From Leptospira sp. (GTDB lineage: Bacteria > Spirochaetota > Leptospiria > Leptospirales > Leptospiraceae), in contig JAPZTS010000037.1 of assembly GCA_027533185.1 (NCBI GenBank), forward strand, positions 1-64,000: a DNA stretch of 64,000 nt, in the 5' to 3' direction. Positions within the stretch are counted from its first letter, which is position 1. Each line of letters opens with the position of its first letter. Below the pieces are notes generated by a model, which was not told the DNA's origin, made no database searches, and worked only from the letters and a program-made list of their open reading frames with translations. Below, piece after piece: positions 56,121-64,000 of this stretch. The position numbers were made by a program, and so were the translations under genes.

Positions 56121-57319
56121 AGGAAGAGACAAAGGTTGCCATCATCGGTGGTGGTATTGCAGCAGCTGGGGTTGCCTATGCCTTTAAAAAGAGAGGTATG
56201 CAGGCAACAATCTTTGAATCGAAACCCCAAGTCGCAGAAGGAGCAAGCGGAAATCCGATTGGGCTCGTGTATCCGTTTCTCACCAAACAAAAAACAGTTG
56301 AGTCTGAATTTTCAATCCAAGCATTTTTGTATTTTCTGGAAATCTGGCAAAAGGAGAAATTAGATGAGAAAGTTCTGAGTAAGGATGGACTTTATTTTTT
56401 ACTCCATTCGGAATCATTGCGTGATCGCTACCAAAATGCCATACTAAGTCATAATCTGGGTGAAGAAATAGCCTATCTCAAAACGGAACCAAAAACCAAT
56501 ATCCTTTCAATTTTTTATCCAAAAGGAAAAACAATCCAACCAAAAGAATTTACTAAGGCTCTGCTTGTAAACTCAGGTGCTGTCATAAAAGCCGAAGAAG
56601 TTTGTCTGCGATTCGAAGAAGCAGAGGATCGTGTTCATTTGGAGACCCACTTGAAAAAATATGAATTTGATTTCCTTTTCCTTTGCAACTCCTATTCAAG
56701 TCTAGAATTTACTGATCTAAACTGGATACCATCTAAAAAAGTTAGGGGACAAATCCTTATACTAGAGGAGCAAATTTTAAATCTACCAAACTCCGTTTTA
56801 TATGGCGATTACCTCAGCACTCCCATCAACGGGCAAATCGTACTCGGTGCCAGTTACGATGAATTTCGGTTAGATGAAACCTCTCGAACATCGGATTCAC
56901 AATCCCTTCTAGAAGGAACAATACCTTTTTCGCTTTTCCCGAATGAAATCCTTAAATCTATGCGAAGAAATGTAGAAAACCTACAAACGCGCGTTAGCTT
57001 TAGGCATCAGTCCGAAGACAGGAGACCGATACTCGGTAGTCTATGCAAAACAAAAGATTTTCTCGAATTGGCAAAAATGTCCGAGAAAAAACAGGGCAAT
57101 CCACCTCCCATTACTCATTTTGATCGGATCGGGGTCGTCCTCTCTTTGGGATCTCGCGGACTTACGCACTCACTGCTAGGTGGAGAGCTAACAGTATCTT
57201 ATCTTCTCGGAGAATTAAAGTACGAAAATTCCAAAAGACAACTTCTTGAGTCACATCTTATGGATCGGTTTTTGCTTCGGATGTGGAAACGAGGTGGTCT
57301 AGGATTGAAAAAAATTTAG
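56117..57319 (+). CDS. mnmC: MnmC C-domain-like FAD-dependent tRNA oxidoreductase
   Basis: A 400-residue DAO-family flavoprotein with IIGGGIAAAGVAYAFKKRG for FAD and NPIGLVYPFLTKQ, as in the FAD half of MnmC. It converts cmnm5U34 to nm5U34. The two halves of E. coli MnmC are separate here but overlap by 4 bases. Its 3' end overlaps lpxK by 62 bases on the other strand, an unusually long tail overlap. Confidence 0.85.
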   Translation: MKEETKVAIIGGGIAAAGVAYAFKKRGMQATIFESKPQVAEGASGNPIGLVYPFLTKQKTVESEFSIQAFLYFLEIWQKEKLDEKVLSKDGLYFLLHSESLRDRYQNAILSHNLGEEIAYLKTEPKTNILSIFYPKGKTIQPKEFTKALLVNSGAVIKAEEVCLRFEEAEDRVHLETHLKKYEFDFLFLCNSYSSLEFTDLNWIPSKKVRGQILILEEQILNLPNSVLYGDYLSTPINGQIVLGASYDEFRLDETSRTSDSQSLLEGTIPFSLFPNEILKSMRRNVENLQTRVSFRHQSEDRRPILGSLCKTKDFLELAKMSEKKQGNPPPITHFDRIGVVLSLGSRGLTHSLLGGELTVSYLLGELKYENSKRQLLESHLMDRFLLRMWKRGGLGLKKI

Positions 57320-58313
57320 ACTCTTCTTCCAATTGAACACCAATTTGAATTACATGAAAGGACCATCCTTTCTCTTTCAAAGATTCCATAAACTTTGGAA
57401 ATTTTGAAATTTTGATCCAATCTTTTTCTGTTGTAACAACACCAAGGGTTTCTTTGCCTTTATCTAATCTTTCTTCCAAAATTAGATTTAAGTCGTCTTC
57501 CGAAAACCCATAATGATCAGGATAAGATTTGAGAATTACATCTTCAGAATCTAAAGCCTGTTTTGCCGTCTGAAGAACATGCATTGGATTTCCTACGCCA
57601 GTGACTAAAATATAAGATCGATTTGGTTCTTTAGGAAATTTTTGGAATGAGATCTGTGACGAAAAAAATGTCTGGTTCCATTTGATAAGTTTCTTTTTGG
57701 AGTTTTCGACCTTTTTACGATTTTTTTGATTTAATTTTGTGAATATGATTACATCCGCGCGAGCGAGATGTGATGTGGGCTCTCGTAAAACACCTAATGG
57801 AATTGTAAATCCATTACCAATCGGTGCATTCGAGTCTAGAAGTACGATATCTAGATCCCTCTGAATTTGGATATGTTGAAAACCATCATCTAGAAGGACT
57901 AAACAATCTTTCGAATTTTGAATTTCGAAAGGAATGAATTTTTGAAAACTCTGATATCGGTTTATACCTATAACAACGGATATGCCAGGAAACTTGGATT
58001 TGATGAGACTTGGTTCATCGCCATACAGCGTTGGATCGGGATCGGTAGGAAGTAAAGCTCCTTTCTGAGAAAGCTTCGCTTTATATCCTCTTGAAAGAAC
58101 TACGATTTTTTTCTGTGGATACTGTTTCAAAAAATACTCTATCAAAAAAAGAATCATAGGAGTTTTGCCAGTTCCTCCAACAGAGAGATTCCCGACACTA
58201 ATCACGAAACAGGGCTTAAGCGAATATTTTCTTTTTAATTTTTGAGAGAGGAAAAAAAGGAATTGGTAGAGAAAACTTAGAGGTGAAAGCAGATATAACA
58301 AAATCTCCATCAC
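57258..58313 (-). CDS. lpxK: LpxK, tetraacyldisaccharide 4'-kinase (lipid A synthesis)
   Basis: A 351-residue membrane-associated kinase with an N-terminal hydrophobic helix, the Walker A-like SVGGTGKTPMILFLIEYF, LSRGYK, GDEPSLIKSKFP and DDGFQHIQIQRDLDIVL, all standard for LpxK. It phosphorylates lipid A precursors. The start is at 58313 with hisE 11 bases upstream, so the two may be co-transcribed. Overlaps mnmC by 62 bases. Confidence 0.95.
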   Translation of the reverse strand: MMEILLYLLSPLSFLYQFLFFLSQKLKRKYSLKPCFVISVGNLSVGGTGKTPMILFLIEYFLKQYPQKKIVVLSRGYKAKLSQKGALLPTDPDPTLYGDEPSLIKSKFPGISVVIGINRYQSFQKFIPFEIQNSKDCLVLLDDGFQHIQIQRDLDIVLLDSNAPIGNGFTIPLGVLREPTSHLARADVIIFTKLNQKNRKKVENSKKKLIKWNQTFFSSQISFQKFPKEPNRSYILVTGVGNPMHVLQTAKQALDSEDVILKSYPDHYGFSEDDLNLILEERLDKGKETLGVVTTEKDWIKISKFPKFMESLKEKGWSFHVIQIGVQLEEESKFFSILDHLVSTSEAKTDP

Positions 58314-58324
58314 CTTGGCCGATT

Positions 58325-58603
58325 CTAACTATGTCGTTTTTCTAATTCTTTTGCAATTACAGATAGGCTAAGATCTTTTTCTACGAGCAAAACTTCCAGA
58401 TGGAAAACAAGATCTGCGATTTCATGGATGAGTTCCTTCTGGTTCGGATTTTTTGCAGCAATGATGACTTCGCCAGATTCTTCACCGATCTTTTTCAAAA
58501 TACGGTCCAGTCCATCTCGGAAAAGTTCCGCAGTATAAGATTTTTCAGGCAATTCTGCCTTTCGTTTTCTGAGAACTTCTTCGAGTTTTAACAAAAATTC
58601 CAT
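58325..58603 (-). CDS. hisE: HisE, phosphoribosyl-ATP pyrophosphatase
   Basis: A 92-residue, all-helical protein with the MazG-type metal site [12 protein letters not shown] and [13 protein letters not shown], as in stand-alone HisE. It catalyses the second step of histidine synthesis. No other his gene is nearby; it lies upstream of lpxK in the same direction, a position I do not know from other bacteria. Confidence 0.92.
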   Translation of the reverse strand: MEFLLKLEEVLRKRKAELPEKSYTAELFRDGLDRILKKIGEESGEVIIAAKNPNQKELIHEIADLVFHLEVLLVEKDLSLSVIAKELEKRHS

Positions 58604-58701
58604 GATTTTTTCCTATTAGGAACCAGTGAATCCAGGGAAGGAATTTTCAAAAAGCGAAAATTCGTTGTGGAAATTGAGTAAGGATTCTGTAAAATTTCCT
58701 C

Positions 58702-59334
58702 GTGAAGTCAAAATTCCCGAGTATCTTCCTGACAATATACTTTCTAATCTGCGGATGGTCCCTTTTGGGGAAGGGTGGGGAAACAAAATGGGAAACCTCC
58801 ATCCAAAAAGGATTTGTAACAGCCAAATTGGAAAAAAAATTTCTGATCGTTGATCTCTATGCCGACTGGTGTACGTATTGTTTAGTTTTGGAAAAAGAAA
58901 TTTTTCCAGACCCAGAAGTCTCTAAAGTCCTAGATGGCTTCGTACGAGTTAGGTTAGATGGAGATGAATTTCCAAATCTAAAAAATAAGTATAAGGTAGA
59001 AGGTTATCCGACCATTTTATTTCTAGATGCAGACGCCAATTACTTAACAAAAATTAGTGGCCTCGCGACAAAAGAAGATATCATGCGAGTATCCAAACAA
59101 ATTCTAGAGGAGCCAAATTACGAATCCTATCTAAAAACAGAACTTAGGCGAACAAATGGTTCTCCCGAACTTCTATTCCGGCTTGGAACCTTTTACCACG
59201 AGGGTAAAAAATGGGAATTGGCACGAGAATATTATACAAAAGTATCAGAGCACAAAAGAGCAGATCCCAAACTAAAGGACCTTACAACAGCCAACCTCAA
59301 ACTTTTAGATTCGCAAATGAAAGAATCTAATTAA
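58702..59334 (+). CDS. Exported thioredoxin-like protein with CxxC and TPR-like tail
   Basis: A 210-residue protein with an N-terminal signal peptide and a thioredoxin fold carrying WCTYC, like DsbD C-terminal domains. A short helical TPR-like tail (about 155-205) follows. The start is a GTG at 58702 without a clear ribosome site. It could reduce or form disulfides in the periplasm. It converges with the ugd gene. Confidence 0.82.
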   Translation: MKSKFPSIFLTIYFLICGWSLLGKGGETKWETSIQKGFVTAKLEKKFLIVDLYADWCTYCLVLEKEIFPDPEVSKVLDGFVRVRLDGDEFPNLKNKYKVEGYPTILFLDADANYLTKISGLATKEDIMRVSKQILEEPNYESYLKTELRRTNGSPELLFRLGTFYHEGKKWELAREYYTKVSEHKRADPKLKDLTTANLKLLDSQMKESN

Positions 59335-59339
59335 AAAAA

Positions 59340-60644
59340 CTAACGATTACCGATCGAATAATAACTAAAACCAAGTTCCGACATCATTTGTGGTTTGTAT
59401 TGGTTCCTTCCATCAAAGATCAATGGAGATTTTAAGAGGGATTTGATCCTTTGGAAATCTGGCTCCCTAAACTCTCTCCATTCCGTTAGGAGAAGAAGAG
59501 CATCTGCTCCCTGTAAGGTGGAGTAAGCATCTTTTTTATATTCTACTTTTCCATCAAAATAATACTTAGAAGTTTCCATTGCAGCAGGGTCAAATGCCTG
59601 AATTTTTGCGCCATTTTTATGAAGTTCATAAATCAGAGGTATGGATGGGGCTTCCCGCATATCATCTGTTCCTGGTTTGAAAGCAAGACCCCAAATTCCA
59701 AATGTCTTACCCTTCATATCTTGGCTTCCAAAATGTTGGAAGATTTTATCTGTGAGTCGGGTTTTCTGTTTTTCGTTTACGTCCTCTACCGATTGAATGA
59801 TATGCATTGGTGCTTTAACTTCTTCCGCGGTTCGAAGCAGTGCCCTCACATCCTTTGGAAAGCAAGAACCGCCGTATCCAATTCCTGCGTATAAAAACTG
59901 ACGTCCAATCCGAGAGTCAGTTCCCATTCCTCTTCTCACATCGTCGTAGTTTGCACCAACTGCATCGCATAGATTTGCGATCTCATTCACAAAGGAAATT
60001 TTGGTAGCAAGAAATGCGTTACATGCATATTTTGTAAGCTCCGCCGAACGGATGCTCATCGTAATAATGGGATTTCCGTTTAAGACAAACGGTGAATACA
60101 ATTCACTCATTTTTTTGGCGGCCTTTTCTGATTCGGCACCAATGACAACCCGCTCAGGTCGCATAAAATCTTCGATTGCGGCACCTTCTTTTAAAAACTC
60201 TGGGTTTGATACAACGTCGAATGGATGTTTTGTGAACTTAGCTACGATTTCTTTAACTTTATCAGCTGTTCCCACAGGAACGGTGGACTTGTCGACGATG
60301 ATTTTGTAACCATCCATCGCCTTCCCTACTTCCTCAGCTACTGCAAACACAAAACGAAGGTCCGCAGAACCATTATCAGATGTTGGAGTACCAACTGCTA
60401 TAAAAACAAATTCAGAAGCAACGACGGCTTCGGGAAGGATTGTGGTAAACTTCAACCTTCCTTCCTTGTGGTTTCTTTCCACAAGTTCAGAAAGTCCAGG
60501 CTCGTAAATGGGGATGATTCCTTTTTTTAAGTCATCAATTTTTTTTTGATCTTTGTCTACACAGATTACATCATTTCCATACTCTGCAAAACAAGTCCCA
60601 GCAACAAGTCCAACATACCCCGTTCCAACTACACAAACTTTCAT
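59340..60644 (-). CDS. ugd: UDP-glucose 6-dehydrogenase
   Basis: A 434-residue enzyme making UDP-glucuronate. The NAD fold has VVGTGYVGLVAGTCFAEYG; the catalytic Cys is in the GYGGSCFPKD segment, and GLAFKPGTDDMREAP follows. I start at the ATG at 60644. It is the last gene of the wzm-wzt-ugd cluster and would supply acidic sugar nucleotide for the exported polysaccharide. Confidence 0.96.
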   Translation of the reverse strand: MKVCVVGTGYVGLVAGTCFAEYGNDVICVDKDQKKIDDLKKGIIPIYEPGLSELVERNHKEGRLKFTTILPEAVVASEFVFIAVGTPTSDNGSADLRFVFAVAEEVGKAMDGYKIIVDKSTVPVGTADKVKEIVAKFTKHPFDVVSNPEFLKEGAAIEDFMRPERVVIGAESEKAAKKMSELYSPFVLNGNPIITMSIRSAELTKYACNAFLATKISFVNEIANLCDAVGANYDDVRRGMGTDSRIGRQFLYAGIGYGGSCFPKDVRALLRTAEEVKAPMHIIQSVEDVNEKQKTRLTDKIFQHFGSQDMKGKTFGIWGLAFKPGTDDMREAPSIPLIYELHKNGAKIQAFDPAAMETSKYYFDGKVEYKKDAYSTLQGADALLLLTEWREFREPDFQRIKSLLKSPLIFDGRNQYKPQMMSELGFSYYSIGNR

Positions 60645-60688
60645 AGGAGTCCAAGATTTCAAAATTTGGCAGGAGGGAAAGATTTTTT

Positions 60689-61897
60689 CTATTTCGGGTT
60701 TGGCCTATCCCAAGTAACCTGCGTTGGTAAGTAGCTCATTCCGACAAATTTTGGCAAAGAGCCCCGTTCTACCTCAAAATCAAAAATGGACTCACCCCAA
60801 AAATAGCTCCCATCTACATGACTTTCGCCCTTGTGGAAGGAAATTCCGATTGTATACTTTCCTTCTTGGAAATGGATTGGAAATGAAAATGTAATTTTTT
60901 GATCTTCCTTTGCCCTGACTTTCATAGATTTTAATCCCAAAATATACGTATTGGTTCCAAAAACTCGAACTCCTTTTTGGTCATCTATATGAAAACCAAT
61001 TGTAAGATCTTCCAAATTCTCTTTTGATACAAACTCAATTTGAAGCTTTGAATATTCAGCTACAAACAGGTGTTTTGTTTTGATTTCCTTTTCATTCAAA
61101 AGGGAAAACTTAAATTGAATTTTTGAATCAGGATTCATGAATGGAAGGCTATCTTCGTCGGCCGAAAGGTTCCCACCTAGGAGCAACATATATCTTTCCA
61201 ATGCTTTTTTGGGAGTTCCATCAAAGACTAATTCACCTTTCTCCAGAAGTAAGACCCTATCGCAAAAATGGGTGATGAGACTTAAATCGTGACTCACAAC
61301 GAGTATCAAAGAACCATCCGCTTTAAACTTACGGATTCGGTTTAAACATTTTTGCTGAAAACTTGCATCACCAACAGCCAAAGCCTCATCCACAATGAGA
61401 ATATCTGGCCTTGTTGCTGTTGCTAAACTAAACCCAAGCCTCATTGCCATTCCAGAACTATAGTTTTTTAATGGATTCTTCTTAAAAGGAACAAGGTCTG
61501 CAAACTCAAAAATTGAATCAGATAGATTTAGTATTTCCTTTGGGCTATAACCCCAGACAAGACCATTAAAGTACACATTGTCCTCTCCTGAGAGTTCTGA
61601 ATTAAAACCAACACTGAGCTCAAGTAAAGCGCGAACACTTCCGTGAACTTGGATTGTCCCTTTATCCTTTCCTATAACACCTGATATCATTTTGAGGAGG
61701 GTAGATTTTCCGGCTCCGTTTCGACCAATAATACCAACTATCTCCCCACTGTTGAGATCCAAACTGATATCCTTTAAGGCTAAAAATTTTTTATCGATCC
61801 CTAAAAAACCAAAACTAATGCCTGCCAAAATCCTTTTGAGTGGGCTGGTAAACCCATAGTAATTTTTGAAGACATTTTTGAGATGTAGACGTACCAT
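60689..61897 (-). CDS. wzt: Wzt, ATPase of a polysaccharide ABC exporter, with C-terminal carbohydrate-binding domain
   Basis: A 402-residue protein. The nucleotide-binding domain has GRNGAGKSTLLKMI (Walker A), YSSGMAMRLGF (signature) and ILIVDEALAVGD (Walker B). The C-terminal 160 residues form the Wzt_C-like beta-sandwich (for example YTIGISFHKGESHVDG), which recognises the chain end of O-antigen before export. It begins one base after the permease gene ends. Confidence 0.94.
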   Translation of the reverse strand: MVRLHLKNVFKNYYGFTSPLKRILAGISFGFLGIDKKFLALKDISLDLNSGEIVGIIGRNGAGKSTLLKMISGVIGKDKGTIQVHGSVRALLELSVGFNSELSGEDNVYFNGLVWGYSPKEILNLSDSIFEFADLVPFKKNPLKNYSSGMAMRLGFSLATATRPDILIVDEALAVGDASFQQKCLNRIRKFKADGSLILVVSHDLSLITHFCDRVLLLEKGELVFDGTPKKALERYMLLLGGNLSADEDSLPFMNPDSKIQFKFSLLNEKEIKTKHLFVAEYSKLQIEFVSKENLEDLTIGFHIDDQKGVRVFGTNTYILGLKSMKVRAKEDQKITFSFPIHFQEGKYTIGISFHKGESHVDGSYFWGESIFDFEVERGSLPKFVGMSYLPTQVTWDRPNPK

Positions 61898-61898
61898 A

Positions 61899-62648
61899 CT
61901 AGAGTTCGTCTAAGATCACAGATTGAAATTTAAACTTAGATAGTACAAATATACTAATAAAGAGAATCAAAAATGGAAAAATGCCAATCCAAGGAAACAA
62001 GGGAACGTAACCATGAACTACTGTCGTACGAAATATATCCAATGGAACTGTAAAAGGATTCCAAAGGTTTAAATCTCTTAAAAATCCGGAAGGGTAATAT
62101 AAGATTGGTATTCCCCAAAATAGAATCTGTGTAAACAACCGAACTAAAGGTGAAATGTCCTTTAAGAGAACATTCAACCTTGAAAGATAGTGTAACAAAC
62201 ACATCAAATACAGACCGGAAAAAAACAAGGTTATGTAGCCCCAAAGGATTCCAGATACGTTTAAGGTGTTTGACGAATACATAAGTATAAATACTGGAAT
62301 CGATGTAATCAAACTATGAATACAAAATTGAACAAAAGGAATCCAAATAAAGAGGTCCACACCAAGAGCAGATCGTTTGAGGAGAGAACGATTGTCGGTG
62401 AGAATTCCCGTCCCTCGAACAAGGAGCTCTTGCATAGGAATCCAGTAAAGAAGCCCAGTGAGTAAATACGCCGTAAATTCATCTTGGGAACTTGGGTTCC
62501 GAAGATTTAAGAAGAGAAAGACGAAGGAGTAAAGGGAGATGAGAACCAAATTTTGCAGGAACATCCAGGATATGCCTAAAAATGAACCTGCATATTGAAG
62601 AGCATAATCACGCCGAACGAGAGCCCATAGGATGGAAAGTTTTCCCAT
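61899..62648 (-). CDS. wzm: Wzm, permease of a polysaccharide ABC exporter
   Basis: A 249-residue inner-membrane protein with six helices of the ABC2/Wzm family (LVRRDYALQYAGSFLGI start, FWGIPILYYPSGF turn). It transports lipid-linked polysaccharide with Wzt. It is the first gene of the cluster; 73 bases separate it from the small gene upstream. Confidence 0.93.
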   Translation of the reverse strand: MGKLSILWALVRRDYALQYAGSFLGISWMFLQNLVLISLYSFVFLFLNLRNPSSQDEFTAYLLTGLLYWIPMQELLVRGTGILTDNRSLLKRSALGVDLFIWIPFVQFCIHSLITSIPVFILMYSSNTLNVSGILWGYITLFFSGLYLMCLLHYLSRLNVLLKDISPLVRLFTQILFWGIPILYYPSGFLRDLNLWNPFTVPLDIFRTTVVHGYVPLFPWIGIFPFLILFISIFVLSKFKFQSVILDEL

Positions 62649-62721
62649 ACCATAAGTATCGACGGCCCGGGTTCCAATCTTCAGGGAAGATTCTTCCCTG
62701 GAGACTCGAACGAAAGAAGGA

Positions 62722-62937
62722 CTAGAGGCGCTTTAGGTTTTTCTTGCCGAGCTCAGATAGCTCAGGAGAAACCCAATTCCCTTTTTGCACGACTTCCCCT
62801 TGGAAAGCCTCCATCAAATACTCTTCAAAGGTCTTTCCCCCAGTATTCTGGGAAAATCCCTTTTTAGGCCCTTGGCCTGCGAGACCACTATCCCTGTGGC
62901 GGTTGTAAGCGGGTTGTTGGATGGATCGAACGATCAT
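62722..62937 (-). CDS. Small protein of unknown function behind a regulated-looking promoter
   Basis: A 71-residue, positively charged protein; the C-terminus has FEEYLMEAFQGEVVQKG and SELGKKNLKRL, both likely helical. There is no signal peptide or Cys. GGGGAGGAAAAAC lies directly before the ATG at 62937, a very strong ribosome site. Its promoter contains an operator-like repeat. It precedes the wzm-wzt-ugd cluster on the same strand. No family is recognised. Confidence 0.65.
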   Translation of the reverse strand: MIVRSIQQPAYNRHRDSGLAGQGPKKGFSQNTGGKTFEEYLMEAFQGEVVQKGNWVSPELSELGKKNLKRL

Positions 62938-63212
62938 ATGTTTTTCCTCCCCGTCATCTAGTTAGACGACATAAAACTAAAAAAGATAACCAATAATCTA
63001 CTATACGCTTGTTTACATTACTTAACAAATGGGTAGTTAAGTCAATGTTTTTTCGCATTTCTCATCGGTTTGTAATTCAAATTTAGCATCCGCTTCGGAC
63101 AAATCTCGAAAGATTGATCCTTTTTTTTCTAAGGGTACTAAATATATGTCTCTTTGGAAAAAAAATCAAACGAATTCGGGCCTAAATTTGAAATTTGAAC
63201 CCTTTTACCCTG
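62938..63212. other. Divergent gene-free stretch (275 bases)
   Basis: AT-rich region between the 62722 gene and the rightmost gene. It holds the leftward promoter and operator-like repeat at 63017-63045. A second short open frame on plus (63146-63415) is a shadow of the exported gene. No RNA gene or clear rightward promoter is seen. Confidence 0.4.
63017..63045 (-). promoter_or_regulatory. Probable sigma70 promoter with operator-like inverted repeat
   Basis: On the minus strand TTGACT (63040-63045), a 17-base spacer and AGTAAT (63017-63022) make a good promoter. The perfect repeat ACTTAAC/GTTAAGT (63020-63042, 9-base loop) overlaps both boxes, where a repressor would block polymerase. Confidence 0.6.
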
Positions 63213-64000
63213 GTGAAATGGCAGAAAATTCTTTTTTTTTTGATCTTTTTAGGAAATGTTCGATCCCTATCTTCAGAAAAATTAGAATCCATCTCGACAA
63301 AAACCCTGCTCCAAAAAGGGTTTTCCCCTCAAGTTACTGTAAGGTGGCAGACGGAAGTAAAGAAAGGCCGAGATTCTTTTTTGCTTTGGGCAAACTCCCT
63401 TCCCGACTCGGATAAAAAAAGAGTCTTTGGGTTTCTAAAATCCCAAAAGATCGACTACCATGCAGAAAAAACAAATCCCAACCAGACAGAGGCAAATAAC
63501 GCCTCTTATTCGAAACAAAAATGGGAAGGAAATTTTTTTGTCGGCGGAAGTGGCCAAAATCTGGAAGTCCGGTATCTTCCCAAAAATCAAAAAAATCAGT
63601 CCGCTTTTTATGTTGGATTTCAAAAGGAAGGATTAAAAGCTATATTCGAAAAACGTAATGAAGAGTTTTCCTTTGGAACAAAAATCGAATGGTCACAGTT
63701 TCATCTGGACTTTGGATCAAGATACAAACCTATCCCGCATTTTATCTTTGCAAAGGATCCCAACTTCTATTCGCAATTTGATAGGACCAATTCACCTCTT
63801 CCACAACCTATCCGACCGTCCGCATTTTTTGGCTTTCGGCTTTCTCAATTGGTTCCTCAAACAAAAATTGGAACTTATTATGCACCCGATGCATCCCGTG
63901 ATCCCGGGATTTATTTAGTTTCACCTAATTCGTCCTATTCGATGACTTGGTCACCTTCTGGAGAGAGTTATCTCTATTCCAATGATAAATGGAAAACTAA
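63213..64000 (+). CDS. Exported protein of unknown function (cut off by right edge)
   Basis: The frame from the GTG at 63213 begins a signal peptide MKWQKILFFLIFLGNVRS and stays open to the edge, 262 codons plus two bases. A TGA lies shortly upstream in this frame, so the GTG or a TTG at about 63195 is the start; no good ribosome site is visible. The mature part is rich in aromatic and Ser residues in alternating strands (for example GNFFVGGSGQNLEVRYLP), suggesting an outer-membrane barrel or secreted protein. No family is recognised. Confidence 0.65.
   Translation, partial: MKWQKILFFLIFLGNVRSLSSEKLESISTKTLLQKGFSPQVTVRWQTEVKKGRDSFLLWANSLPDSDKKRVFGFLKSQKIDYHAEKTNPNQTEANNASYSKQKWEGNFFVGGSGQNLEVRYLPKNQKNQSAFYVGFQKEGLKAIFEKRNEEFSFGTKIEWSQFHLDFGSRYKPIPHFIFAKDPNFYSQFDRTNSPLPQPIRPSAFFGFRLSQLVPQTKIGTYYAPDASRDPGIYLVSPNSSYSMTWSPSGESYLYSNDKWKT

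Noticed and set aside
63146..63415. 89-codon open frame on plus
   Set aside because: It is in a different frame from the exported gene that starts at 63213 and stays open to the edge; the latter has a signal peptide and consistent composition.
1..64000. CRISPR arrays, prophage or insertion sequences
   Set aside because: No regularly spaced repeats, transposase or integrase motifs were seen on either strand.

Overview
The window is chromosomal DNA of a spirochaete, most likely a Leptospira. The evidence is the gene content: the spirochaete flagellar collar gene flbB after fliJ, a flhF-flhG-fliA-fapA operon, many lipoproteins with loose spirochaetal lipoboxes, a Calx-beta/DUF1554-type lipoprotein, and a DUF3095 protein. 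Base composition looks moderately AT-rich (impression, not calculated), which together with a class B1 metallo-beta-lactamase fits an environmental or saprophytic clade better than L. interrogans; this is inference. Genes are densely packed with many 1-4 base overlaps. I found no transposase, integrase, prophage gene or CRISPR array.

Layout. (1) 1-8483, minus: an RND-type efflux operon, in transcription order a TolC-like outer-membrane protein, an Ig-like (Big_5) lipoprotein, two small lipoproteins, a multi-pass membrane protein, a HlyD-type adaptor and an RND pump that runs off the left edge. (2) 8585-12784: an exported FecR-domain protein, a DUF4384 protein, a tiny lipoprotein with a probable leaderless promoter, an exported protein of unknown function and a membrane-anchored PHP-domain protein. 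(3) 12903-18772: GT39 glycosyltransferase, DCC-family thiol protein, M3 oligopeptidase, a PCu(A)C-SCO copper-delivery pair and an alpha/beta hydrolase. (4) 18752-23641: a sensor kinase with a worn ATPase domain, tatA-tatC, a degraded PP2C-like membrane protein and a class B1 metallo-beta-lactamase. (5) 23664-27957: tRNA-Gly(GCC)-tig-clpP-clpX, then tenA under a TPP riboswitch. (6) 28014-37908: GDSL esterase, beta-barrel and OmpA-like pair, an interrupted DUF1554 lipoprotein gene, DUF3095, an exported GH3 hexosaminidase and a membrane protein with a possible PilZ-like domain. (7) 37953-41464: murA with the Cys-to-Asp active-site change, a polyferredoxin, a zinc-ribbon protein with a clear terminator and a lipoprotein. 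(8) 41576-55285: motility genes. fliI and fliJ-flbB on plus are separated by an opposite-strand sensor kinase-receiver-phosphatase fusion; on minus, flhF-flhG-unknown-fliA-fapA-unknown-SwrB-like-RemA-like-gmk. (9) 55398-64000: split mnmC genes, lpxK, hisE, a thioredoxin-like protein, a wzm-wzt-ugd polysaccharide export cluster, a small protein behind a promoter with an operator-like inverted repeat, and the start of an exported protein cut by the right edge.

After start-site correction no gene-free stretch exceeds 300 bases; the longest are 30615-30891 and 62938-63212. Most striking observations: the efflux operon with interposed lipoproteins; two apparently catalytically degraded signalling proteins flanking tatAC; the B1 beta-lactamase next to clpX; the MurA active-site substitution; the single in-frame stop in the DUF1554 gene; three tandem hairpins ahead of fliI; and the conserved-looking unknown genes inside the flhF-fliA operon.
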